Shown here one piece after another: positions 17,527-25,672 of a stretch of DNA of 64,000 nt. Positions within the stretch are counted from its first letter, which is position 1, and each line of letters begins with the position of its first letter. Both the position numbers and the translations under genes were made by a program. Source of the stretch: Catellatospora sp. IY07-71 (GTDB lineage: Bacteria > Actinomycetota > Actinomycetes > Mycobacteriales > Micromonosporaceae). Location of the stretch: contig NZ_AP023360.1 in NCBI RefSeq assembly GCF_018326265.1, forward strand, positions 536,501 through 600,500, written 5' to 3'. The notes beneath the pieces were generated by a model. That model saw nothing but the letters and a program-made list of their open reading frames with translations. It was not told the origin of the DNA and searched no databases.

Positions 17527-19776
17527 TCAGCGCCGCCGGGCCGAAGCCTTCGCGCCCTTGCGGGCGGTGGGCTGGGCCACCCGGCGCGGTGCGGCGAGCG
17601 CCAGCACCAGCGGCGTACGCTCGTCGCCCTGCCCGAACGGGTTGTGCGCGCACAGCCGGGCGAGCAGGGCCGCGGGCGGCTCGCCGGGCCGCGACCAGCC
17701 CAGCAGGCGCAGCCCGGTCTCGTCCGCGCCGACCACGGCGCAGCCTTCGAGCATGGCGTACACGTCGTCGGGCAGCGTCTTGCGCAGCGCCGCGACGATC
17801 TCCTCGGCGACCCGGTCGGCGCGGCGCGGCGGCGGCACCACCGCCAGGTGCGCGGGCGGGCAGGCCTGCTCGCGGGGCGGGCAGACGGACCGGGCCAGCG
17901 GCCCGGCGACGCGCTCGGCCCAGTTGACCCGGCCCAGCCGGGCGCAGAGCGCGGCCAGCCCGAGCCGCGCCGGGCCGGTGTGGTCGAGCGCGACCTGCAT
18001 GCTCCACGGGTCGGCCAGCCCGAGCGCGGGCCCGGCGAGGCGGACCAGGCCGCGGGCGTACGAGCCGGGTTCGATCTCCCAGATGGCCCTGGCCAGGCCC
18101 TGCGCGACGGCGACCGGCTTGGCCGCCACGAGCAGGTGCCACGGCCGGCGCAGCGCCTGCCGGGCGGCCTTGTCGGCGCCGTGCGCGAACTCGGCGACGT
18201 ACCAGGCGAACTTCTCGGCGACCCGGTCCCCGGCGGTGATGGGCTCGGTGACCAGGGCGTGGGTGACCCACTCGGCGCCCTCGGCGGTGATCGTGGCGGC
18301 GCGGGGCCGGGGCGGGGCCTGCCGCGCGGCGGGCACCTCGGGCTGGCGCTCGTGCGGCGCGACGACCGTCACCAGCCAGCGCTCCAGCAGGTAGCGCCGC
18401 CACAGCCGGGCCACGTCGGCCTCGCTTGCGTCGCCCAGGTGCTGCATGACGGCGAGCCCGTCGTGGTCGGTCGGGCCGTGGTGCGGGTAGAGCAGCGCCC
18501 CGATCATCTCGGCGCGCAGCCGCACCAGGATCTCCCGCAGCGGCGGCTCCAGGGTGGCGGCTTCGCTGGTGGCTCGTCCCGGCGGCCCGCCTGGACGGCG
18601 GACCACCGAGGACTCCCCACCAGCGCCGGGCGCGGCGACGGCGGCCCGCAGCGACACCGGCGGCAGGGTGCGCTCGGCCAGCACCCGCAGCTCGCCGCGC
18701 AGCGCCTCGTCGCCGGTCTCCAGGCCACGGTAGGGGAAGCGCAGCGCCACGCCGTAGCGGGCGGCGACCCGGTCGGCCAGCCGCGACAGGTGGCCCACCG
18801 GCCCGCACCAGCCGGCCGCGCCGAGCAGCGCGTCCACCTCGCCGCCGGTGGACCGGGCGACGGCCCAGGCCAGGTACGCCGACAGGTCCGGCACCGGCTC
18901 GCCGACGTCGGCGAGGAAGCCGTCGACGTCGATCTCGTCGGCGAAGAACGGCAGCGCCCGGTGCCGCACGCTGGCCTCGGGCAGCGGCCCGAGCAGCGCG
19001 GATGCGTACGCCGACGAGTCCATCGGCAGCCCCGGGAAGTTCACCGAGTACACCGGCAGCCCGCGGTGCTGCGGGTGCTCGGCCAGCGCCGCGCCGAGCA
19101 CGGCCGCGCCGGGCAGGCCGGGGCCGAGCAGCACGCCCAGGCGCCCCTCGCCGACCGAGCCGAGCAGCGCCATCCGGCCCGTGATCGCCGTACCCCGGCG
19201 GCGGGCCGGCGGGTGCGCGCGGACCAGCCACCCGTCGGTGTGCCCGGCGGAGATCTCCACGACCTGGTCGGGCAGCACCCGGCGGATGCCGTCGAAGAAG
19301 GTGGCCGCGCCCTCGTCGCAGCCGCCGACCGCCAGGAACCGGGCGACGGTCTCCGGATCGGGCCGGGCGGGCACCCCCGCCGCGAGCAGCGCGGTCGGCT
19401 CGCTGGCGACCAGCACCGAGCCGCGCGTGCGGGCGTAGTAGAGCGGCGGGCCGTCGCCGCTGCGCGCCAGCACCAGCCCTTCCGGATCAGCCATGATCAG
19501 CGTATACGGGTCGGCCCCGCCGACCAGGCCCAGCGGCCCGCGCTCGGCGTACCGGTTGGCCAGGGTGCTCAGCTCGACGATGCCGTCCACGATCAGCGTG
19601 GTGGTGTCGAGCCGGTGCACGATCGGCAGCGCGGCCCGCACCAGCAGTTTCGCCGACCCGTTGACGTCGCGGGCCTCCTCGGAGCCGCGCGGAGCGAGCG
19701 CCCGGGACAGCGCGGTGAGCGTCTCGGTGGAGCTGCGATCGGAGCCGAAACTCAGCAGGGCGGCGAGACCGGCCAC
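17527..19776 (-). CDS. Asparagine-synthetase-like pseudoenzyme fused to F420-0:gamma-glutamyl-ligase-like domain
   Basis: Residues 1-190 resemble a class II glutamine amidotransferase domain, as in DGPPLYYAR, VLVASEPTALLAAG and FFDGIRRVLPDQVVEIS. The catalytic Cys2 is absent: the protein starts M-A-G instead of M-C-G. Residues 200-360 resemble the ATP-pyrophosphatase domain, but the PP-loop SGGLDS is replaced by GPGLPG near residue 217. Residues 500-735 resemble F420-0:gamma-glutamyl ligases (ITAGDRVAEKF, VAAKPVAVAQGLARAIWEIE, LADPWSMQVALDHTG), yet the usual VDANDLG reads VGADETG. The GTG at 19776 follows AGGAG. It precedes purK. The homology calls are by pattern; the reaction, if any, is unknown. 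Confidence 0.75.
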   Translation of the reverse strand: MAGLAALLSFGSDRSSTETLTALSRALAPRGSEEARDVNGSAKLLVRAALPIVHRLDTTTLIVDGIVELSTLANRYAERGPLGLVGGADPYTLIMADPEGLVLARSGDGPPLYYARTRGSVLVASEPTALLAAGVPARPDPETVARFLAVGGCDEGAATFFDGIRRVLPDQVVEISAGHTDGWLVRAHPPARRRGTAITGRMALLGSVGEGRLGVLLGPGLPGAAVLGAALAEHPQHRGLPVYSVNFPGLPMDSSAYASALLGPLPEASVRHRALPFFADEIDVDGFLADVGEPVPDLSAYLAWAVARSTGGEVDALLGAAGWCGPVGHLSRLADRVAARYGVALRFPYRGLETGDEALRGELRVLAERTLPPVSLRAAVAAPGAGGESSVVRRPGGPPGRATSEAATLEPPLREILVRLRAEMIGALLYPHHGPTDHDGLAVMQHLGDASEADVARLWRRYLLERWLVTVVAPHERQPEVPAARQAPPRPRAATITAEGAEWVTHALVTEPITAGDRVAEKFAWYVAEFAHGADKAARQALRRPWHLLVAAKPVAVAQGLARAIWEIEPGSYARGLVRLAGPALGLADPWSMQVALDHTGPARLGLAALCARLGRVNWAERVAGPLARSVCPPREQACPPAHLAVVPPPRRADRVAEEIVAALRKTLPDDVYAMLEGCAVVGADETGLRLLGWSRPGEPPAALLARLCAHNPFGQGDERTPLVLALAAPRRVAQPTARKGAKASARRR

Positions 19777-19909
19777 GCGACCATCTCCTCAGGGCAGGCT
19801 GGGCGACGGTGACTTCACCACTGCGGGGGCAGGGGCAGGCACGCCACTGTCGTTCGGGGGAGCTTTCAGCCTAGCCAGGATTGTCCGTTTGGCCGCTCAT
19901 ATAGTGCTA

Positions 19910-21919
19910 TCAGCCGAGAATTGTCGCCAGTTCGACAGTTGTCGTCACGGGACGGTCGCACACGAAACCGCGGCACACGTAGGCCGTGGGCTGCCCGTCG
20001 AGCATCGTGCGGCCCGCCAGCAGCGGCACGCCCGGCGCCTCCGGGCGACCCGCCACGATCACCGCGCCGGGTGGCGCGTGCTCGATCGCGGTCAGCACGA
20101 GCGGGTCCCCCTCCGGGTCGCCGGTCACGATCGCGATCTCGTACGGCCCCGACAGCAGCGCCTCCGCGCCCGCCGCCGCATACCCGGCGAACCGCGGATG
20201 GCGGGCCAGCAGCGGCGCGACCGTGGACAGCGCCCGCTCGGCCATCTCCCGCCAGCGCGGCTCCCCGCTCAGCGCCGCATAGCTCAGCAGCGCGTTGACC
20301 AGCGACGACAGCCCCGACGGGGTCGCGTTGTCGGTCGGGTCGGCGGGCCGGATCACCAGCTGCTCGGCGTCGTCGGCGGTGTCGTGGAACCCGCCCTGCC
20401 CGTCCCGGAACCGCTCCCCCGCCACGTCGAGCAGCACCCCCGCCGCCGCCAGCCAGCGCCCGTCCCCGGTGACCTGGTGCAGCGCGCAGAACGCCTCCGC
20501 CACGCAGCCGTAGTCCTCCAGCACGCCGGCCGGCCGCCCCACCGCGCCGTCCCGCGACACCCGCCGCAGCCGGCCGTCCACCAGGTGGTGCGTCAGCAGC
20601 AGCTCACCGGCCTCGACGGCGACCGCACGGAAGTCCACCTCCTCGACGGAGGACTCGCCGCCGACCTCGGTGGAGTTGCGCCAGAACTCGCACAGCGCGG
20701 TGATCGCCAGCCCGTTCCAGGAGGCCACCACCTTGTCGTCGCGCATCGGCTGCGCCCGGTCGCGGCGCGCCGCCATCATCAGCCCGCGCACCCGCGACCA
20801 GCGCTCCTGCACCTGCGGCGCGGCGTCGTCGATGTCGCGCTTGAGCACCAGCACCGACGTACCGTGCTCGAACGTGCCCGCGCCGGTCACCCCGAACAGG
20901 TCCGCCGCGAACTTCGCGTCGTCCTCGCCCAGCACCTCGGCCAGCTGCGCCGGGGTCCACGAGTAGGTGGTGCCCTCCACGCCCTCGGTGTCGGCGTCCA
21001 GCGCCGAGGCGAACCCGCCCTCCGGCGTCTGCAGATCGTTGACCAGGAACAGCGCCGTCTCGGTGGCGATCCGCTGCGCCAGCGGATCCCCGGTCAGCCG
21101 CCAGATCTCGTTGTACGCCCGCAGCAGCAGCGCGTTGTCGTACAGCATCTTCTCGAAGTGCGGCACGGTCCACGTCGCGTCCACCGCGTACCGGTGGAAC
21201 CCGCCCGCGAGCTGGTCGTAGATCCCGCCCCGGGCCATCGCCTCACCGGTGTGCCGGGCCAGCTCCAGCGACTCGGCGTCCCCGGCGCGCCGGTGGTGGC
21301 GCAGCAGGAACAGCATCAGCATGTGCGGCGGGAACTTCGGCGCCCCGCCGAACCCGCCCCGCACCGTGTCGTAGTCGCCGCGCAGCAGCTCCACCGCGTG
21401 GTCCAGCAGCTCCTTGGTGATCTCGGCACCGCCGCCGAGCGGGTTGCGGGCGATCGCCTCCACCACCGCGTCACCCTGCTCCAGCACCTGCTGCCGCTGG
21501 TCCCGCCAAGCGTCCGCGACCGCGCCCAGCAGCCTCGTGAACTGCGCCTTCGGGTAGTACGTGCCGCACAGGAACGGCTTGCCGTCCGGAGCCGCGAAGA
21601 TCGTCATCGGCCAGCCGCCCTGACCGGTCATCGCCTGCGTCGCCGACATGTAGACCGCGTCCACGTCGGGCCGCTCCTCGCGGTCGACCTTGATCGCCAC
21701 GAAGTGCTCGTTGACCAGGTCGCCCACGACCGCGTCCTCGAACGACTCGTGAGCCATCACATGGCACCAATGGCACGCCGCGTACCCCACGGAGATCAAC
21801 ACCGGCACGTCGCGGCGCTTCGCCTCCGCGAACGCCTCCTCGCTCCACGGCCACCAGTGCACCGGGTTGTCAGCGTGCTGCAGCAGGTAGGGAGAGGTCG
21901 CGTCGCCGAGTCGATTCAC
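19910..21919 (-). CDS. YyaL/DUF255-type thioredoxin-domain protein
   Basis: The 669-residue product combines a thioredoxin-like domain with an (alpha/alpha)6 glycosidase-like barrel, as in Bacillus YyaL and human SPATA20. The start [17 protein letters not shown], the active-site [16 protein letters not shown] with a CxxC near residue 50, and GGWPMTIF are family hallmarks. [16 protein letters not shown] and [12 protein letters not shown] mark the barrel. The physiological role is unknown. The GTG at 21919 has GAGGG about 7 bases upstream. It is preceded by palindromic spacers and followed by the asparagine-synthetase-like gene after 133 bases. Confidence 0.92.
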   Translation of the reverse strand: MNRLGDATSPYLLQHADNPVHWWPWSEEAFAEAKRRDVPVLISVGYAACHWCHVMAHESFEDAVVGDLVNEHFVAIKVDREERPDVDAVYMSATQAMTGQGGWPMTIFAAPDGKPFLCGTYYPKAQFTRLLGAVADAWRDQRQQVLEQGDAVVEAIARNPLGGGAEITKELLDHAVELLRGDYDTVRGGFGGAPKFPPHMLMLFLLRHHRRAGDAESLELARHTGEAMARGGIYDQLAGGFHRYAVDATWTVPHFEKMLYDNALLLRAYNEIWRLTGDPLAQRIATETALFLVNDLQTPEGGFASALDADTEGVEGTTYSWTPAQLAEVLGEDDAKFAADLFGVTGAGTFEHGTSVLVLKRDIDDAAPQVQERWSRVRGLMMAARRDRAQPMRDDKVVASWNGLAITALCEFWRNSTEVGGESSVEEVDFRAVAVEAGELLLTHHLVDGRLRRVSRDGAVGRPAGVLEDYGCVAEAFCALHQVTGDGRWLAAAGVLLDVAGERFRDGQGGFHDTADDAEQLVIRPADPTDNATPSGLSSLVNALLSYAALSGEPRWREMAERALSTVAPLLARHPRFAGYAAAGAEALLSGPYEIAIVTGDPEGDPLVLTAIEHAPPGAVIVAGRPEAPGVPLLAGRTMLDGQPTAYVCRGFVCDRPVTTTVELATILG

Positions 21920-21962
21920 GCTTTCACCCTCTCACAACCGCCCACCCCGTCCGGGTTCGTGG

Positions 21963-22025
21963 CGCGCTTTCCGGGAAAGTGCACGAATAGCCGGTCCCGG
22001 ACGTGCACTTTCGGGGAAAGTGCGC
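21963..22025. repeat. Palindromic spacer with TTTC-GGG-GAAA core, copy 2
   Basis: Arms of about 24 bases (21963-21986 and 22002-22025) match at 21 positions. The right arm folds on itself as GCACTTTC-GGG-GAAAGTGC, the same style of core as at 7582-7651. It lies upstream of the YyaL-type gene. Confidence 0.7.
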
Positions 22026-22079
22026 CCAGCGGCGGCCTAGGCGATCTTGGCGCGGCCGGCGATTCCGCCACCCCAAGTA

Positions 22080-22127
22080 GATCTTGTGCAGTTCATGTCG
22101 CCCGAACGACACGAAGTGCACAAGATC
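22080..22127. repeat. Long hairpin at end of a gene remnant
   Basis: GATCTTGTGCA (22080-22090) pairs with TGCACAAGATC (22117-22127), and the stem continues inward with TTCATGTCG against CGACACGAA, one mismatch. It lies 35 bases past the stop of the methyltransferase remnant and could be its old terminator. Confidence 0.7.
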
Positions 22128-22161
22128 CGCCTGCCGTGCAGTTTTCGATCTTCACTAAGTG

Positions 22162-22578
22162 CTACGAGCCGGTGCGGGCGCGAACCAGAAACGTCGGGTG
22201 CCCTCGACCGGCATTCGTGGGGCGCCCGATCTCCCGGCATTCGATGTCGGCGAACCCGTGCTTGTCGAGACGCTCAGCCCACTCCGGGGCCGTGAAGTCC
22301 CATCGGGCGGCCGCCGTGACCCCGTTCAGGTGCGACCAGGAAAAGGCGAGGGCGCCTCGGAGCCGGCGGCGTACTGCCGGGAGCATCGCGTCCGGATCAA
22401 CGAACCACAGCGCTCCGAACACGGAGTACATCGCGTCGAACGGCTCGTCACCGGCTTCGAGGTAGTCCAGAGCGTCGCCGTGGACGAGGTCGAGGTCCGG
22501 CCACCGGTTCTTGGCATGGGCGGCAGCCGCCGCGGCGCGCGGTCCTACGCGTACTGATCCCAGCTCCCAGCCATGGCA
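22162..22578 (-). pseudogene. 5'-truncated SAM-dependent methyltransferase
   Basis: An open frame of 138 codons, closed upstream by TGA at 22579-22581, encodes the later part of a class I methyltransferase. HGWELGSVRVGP looks like the second Rossmann strand, DLVHGDALDYL matches motif II, FDAMYSVFGALWFVDP motif III, and ALAFSWSHLNG follows. The glycine-rich SAM loop that should come first is missing, and no suitable start codon precedes motif II; the first ATG (22431) would give only 89 residues. It is most likely a remnant. Confidence 0.7.
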
Positions 22579-22656
22579 TCAACCCCATTCGAATGGTGGC
22601 GGCGGTGGTGCGGGTCCACGTGGCGGCGTCCTTGCCGAGAAGCGGGGAAGTTGTGC

Positions 22657-23166
22657 TCAGCCGCTCTCCGGAAGGAGGTCGAGGAGGCCACGCCAGCGGT
22701 ACGCATCGTCGGCCTGTGCAGGGCGGAGCGCGTTGCACTCGGTCAGGGTGACTCCCCAGGCGGCCAATTCCGACAGGTGCCGCTCGAACGCCGGGTGGGC
22801 GGCGAGAGTGGCCTTCGCGTACGGGCTGACCACGATCGGCACCCGCCCGCCGAGCGCGCTGTTGAGCACCCCGAGCGCTGCGTTGTCGTTGATCCCGGAC
22901 ACCCACTTGTTGATCGTGTTGAAGCTGGCCGGGGCCACGATCACCATCTCCGCGTCCACCTCCCAAGCCCGCACGAGGTCACCGTCCGCGCCCAGTGCGC
23001 GGTCAAGTATGGGCACCAGATCGGCTGGGCAGCCACGGTGGCCGAGCTCCACATTGTCCCGAGTGGGCCGGGGAGCCGGGTCCAGTGATCGCCGCAATCG
23101 TCGTGCCGCGGGGACATCCAATCGATAAACAGCTGAACAGCTCCCGAGCTTCTCCCCCGCCTGCCG
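22657..23166 (-). pseudogene. Flavoprotein (DFP-like) fragment with degraded 5' end
   Basis: The last 100 residues match flavoprotein/phosphopantothenoylcysteine-decarboxylase-like proteins: VDAEMVIVAPASFNTINKW, SGINDNAALGVLNSALG, IPIV-type strand VPIVVSPYA. The expected amino-terminal flavin-binding portion of some 60 residues is lacking, and the frame meets a stop at 23167-23169 with only a TTG (23121) as start. Residues before VDAEM do not look like the family. It could be a short functional gene starting at TTG, but next to the methyltransferase remnant decay is more likely. Confidence 0.5.
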
Positions 23167-23261
23167 TCACCACCCTGCCAACGCTGGCAGCGCCGCCCTG
23201 GCCTGCTCAAGCCCTGTCAGGATCCTGGCCCCGGTGCAGGACCGGGATCCGCGTGATCGGG

Positions 23262-23972
23262 TCAGCGGCCGGACTTCATGGCGGCCAGGCGCGATTCGAT
23301 CTCCTGGTCGCGGGAGGCTCGGGAGAGCTCCTCGAACTGGGCGTCGATGGTGGAGGCCTGGAGTTCCTCCTGGCCCTTCAGGCGGGCCTCCTCGCGGCGG
23401 ACCATCTCCTCGAAGCGGCTGATCTCGGTGGTCGGGTCGAGGGCGTTGATGCTGTTCATCGAGGACTGGACGCGGCCGCGCGCCTCGCTGACCTTGGCGC
23501 GGCCGACCAGCTCGTCGCGCTTGCGGCGCAGCTCGTCGAGCTTCTCGCGCATCTGGGCGACACCCTGTTTGAGCTGGTCGGTCACCTGGGTCTGCTCGGC
23601 GATCATCGGGGCGAAGTTCTTCACGTCGTTCTCGTACGCGATCTGCTTGCCGATGGCGATGCGGGCCAGGTTGTCGAACTTGTCCGCGTCGGCGGCGTTG
23701 GTGGCGCGCACCTGGTCCGCCTTGGCGCTGGCCGCCTGGGCCTTGACCTGCCACTCCTGCGCGTTCTGCTGCGCCTCGGCGGAGTCGGCCTCCAGCAGGC
23801 GCAGGTTGCCGATGGTCTGCGCCACCGCGTTCTCGGCCTCGCCGATGTTCGCGGTGTAGTCGCGCACCATCTGGTCGAGCATCTGCTGCGGGTCCTCGAC
23901 GTCGTCGAGGATGGCGTGGATGTTGGCGCGGGCCATCTGGGTGATCCGTCCGAGGATCGACTGCGCAGCCAT
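23262..23972 (-). CDS. pspA: PspA/IM30 family membrane-stress protein
   Basis: The 236-residue product is an ESCRT-III-like coiled-coil protein that coats and protects damaged membranes. The amino-terminal amphipathic helix SILGRITQMARANIHAILDD is typical, followed by EDPQQMLDQMVRDY and long heptad-rich helices up to residue 200 (NAQEWQVKAQAASAKADQ, QMREKLDELRRKRDEL). The ATG at 23972 was chosen because the known family start follows it and GAGGGG lies about 10 bases upstream. It lies 17 bases after the gene for a coiled-coil membrane protein, so the two form an operon and probably work together. Confidence 0.93.
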   Translation of the reverse strand: MAAQSILGRITQMARANIHAILDDVEDPQQMLDQMVRDYTANIGEAENAVAQTIGNLRLLEADSAEAQQNAQEWQVKAQAASAKADQVRATNAADADKFDNLARIAIGKQIAYENDVKNFAPMIAEQTQVTDQLKQGVAQMREKLDELRRKRDELVGRAKVSEARGRVQSSMNSINALDPTTEISRFEEMVRREEARLKGQEELQASTIDAQFEELSRASRDQEIESRLAAMKSGR

Positions 23973-23989
23973 GTTCGTGTTCCCCTCTG

Positions 23990-25588
23990 CTACTTCTCCG
24001 GTCGCGTCCACGTGCTGGGGCCGCCGTAGCGGCCCTGAACCGTCCGCGACCCGGGGGCCGTCGCGTCGTCCTGGTTGCTCTCGCCGGTCAGGCCGAGGCG
24101 GAAGCCGCCCATGCCGCCCCCGCCGAGCATGCTGTCGAGCAGGATGCCGCCGAGGATGGCGCCGCCCATGCCGCCCGCCCCGGCGGTGCCGAAGCCGCCG
24201 GGGCCGCCGATGACGACCGGGCCGCCGCCCGTCTGGCCGTATCCGGAGGGGAAGGACCAGCGCTCGACGTCGTCCCGGGCCGAGTCGACGGCCTGCGCGG
24301 CGAGGTCGTGCGCCCGCTCGGCGGCCGACAGCGCGGCGACCGGGTCGGTGCTGCTCTCGGCGCGGGCGAGCTGCGCGTGCGCCTCGGACAGCCGGGCCCG
24401 TGCGGTGGAGCCGACCGCGCCGCGGCGGGTGGTGATGTAGTCGGTGGCCGCGTCGACCGCGGCGCGTGCCGCGTGCAGCGCCTGTTCGAGCTGGCGGCGG
24501 GCCTGCTGGGAGCGATCGGCGGCGTCGCGTATCGAGCCCATGGCCTGGGCCAGGCCGGCCGCGGCCGTCTCCAGGCGGCGCATCATGCCCAGCGGGTCGG
24601 TCTTCGCGCCGGTCAGGTGTACGCGTACGTCGCCGGTGACCTGGTCGGCGCGGGCGACGGCGGCGGCGAGGTTCATCTGGCCGGCCCCGCCGACGTCACC
24701 CGCCGCCTGCATGGCCGCCTTGCCCGCGGCGACCTCGGCCTGCACCTCGTCCAGCAGCCGGGTCACGTTGGCCCCGGCTGCGTCCAGATCGGCCGCGCCC
24801 TTGTCGAGCGCCGCCAGCAGGCTCGACGCCTGGCCGACGGCCTGCTCGGCGCCGCGGATGGCCAGTGCCGCCCGGCCCCGGTCCTTCGCGGCCAGCGCCG
24901 TCGCGGCCGCGTGGAGCTGCTGGTCGGCGAAGTCGAGCCGGGCGGTGGCCTCGGTGGCGTTGCCCGCGATCGGGGTGAGCGCGCCGTCGGTGTAGCGGTC
25001 GGCCAGGCGGGTCAGCGTGGCCTCGGCGGCGGGCAGCGAGGCGCGCAGCTGCGCGGCGCGGGTGGTGAGGCCCGCGCTGAGCTCCTCGGCGTTGGCCTGC
25101 ATGGCGCGCAGCTTCTCGAACGCGTCCGCCTCGGCGTCCAGCCGCCGGTCCATGGCCGCGCAGCGGTCCACTATGTCGCGCAGCAGCCGCCGCTGGGTGG
25201 GGTCGTCCTCGGGGATCTCGTCGTCGAGCTGGTGCCGGATGCGGAACGCCGCGGCCAGCTCGTCGTTGGCGGCGGCGACCGCGGCGGCGTACGCGGTGAC
25301 GGCGTCCGTGCCGTACTGGGCCGTGGCGAAGCCGAGTTCCTGCTCGCTGGTGCGCACCGCGTTGTCCACGGCGACCAGCTGCGCGTTGGCGTAGGTGTTG
25401 AGCTGCTGCGTGGTGTACGCGGCGAACGGGTCCGCCGGGCCCGCAGGCGGGTGCGGGGCGGACCCGGCCTGCCCCTGCCGCCTGCGCCGCCGCCCCAGCA
25501 TGGTGAACAGCAGCAAGACGGCCAGGCCCGCGACGATGAGGCAGCACAGCACCGAGAAGAGGTCGACTTCGCTGCTCTGCACGGGCAC
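23990..25588 (-). CDS. Membrane-anchored coiled-coil protein with Gly-rich tail, PspA partner
   Basis: A single membrane helix (about residues 10-30, LFSVLCCLIVAGLAVLLLF) is followed by the basic RRRRRQG, a Pro-rich linker, about 380 residues of Ala-rich helices with coiled-coil character, and a Gly-rich tail (GGFGTAGAGGMGGAILGG). Similar tails occur in actinobacterial TPM-domain proteins encoded before pspA, but no TPM domain is present here, and the frame upstream of the GTG at 25588 does not encode one. The function is unknown; the pspA operon suggests a role in envelope stress. Confidence 0.75.
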   Translation of the reverse strand: MPVQSSEVDLFSVLCCLIVAGLAVLLLFTMLGRRRRRQGQAGSAPHPPAGPADPFAAYTTQQLNTYANAQLVAVDNAVRTSEQELGFATAQYGTDAVTAYAAAVAAANDELAAAFRIRHQLDDEIPEDDPTQRRLLRDIVDRCAAMDRRLDAEADAFEKLRAMQANAEELSAGLTTRAAQLRASLPAAEATLTRLADRYTDGALTPIAGNATEATARLDFADQQLHAAATALAAKDRGRAALAIRGAEQAVGQASSLLAALDKGAADLDAAGANVTRLLDEVQAEVAAGKAAMQAAGDVGGAGQMNLAAAVARADQVTGDVRVHLTGAKTDPLGMMRRLETAAAGLAQAMGSIRDAADRSQQARRQLEQALHAARAAVDAATDYITTRRGAVGSTARARLSEAHAQLARAESSTDPVAALSAAERAHDLAAQAVDSARDDVERWSFPSGYGQTGGGPVVIGGPGGFGTAGAGGMGGAILGGILLDSMLGGGGMGGFRLGLTGESNQDDATAPGSRTVQGRYGGPSTWTRPEK

Positions 25589-25672
25589 GTGATCACGATA
25601 TCGTCCGGAATGCCCGGTAATCGCACTAATCGACTGCGGCTGATGCGCCGCGCTGAGCGGGAGAAAGAAGGG

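Noticed and set aside
7582-22025. The TTTC-GGG-GAAA hairpins as possible CRISPR repeats
   Set aside because: Only two spacers carry them, without regular spacing or spacers, and no cas genes are present.
19493-22465. A 990-codon plus-strand frame across two minus-strand genes
   Set aside because: It shows no motifs and crosses the spacer and two clear genes on the other strand.
22542-22575. A short start MAGSWDQYA followed by a stop, on the minus strand, resembling a methyltransferase amino end
   Set aside because: It has only nine codons before TAG and is out of frame with the methyltransferase remnant; it may be chance.
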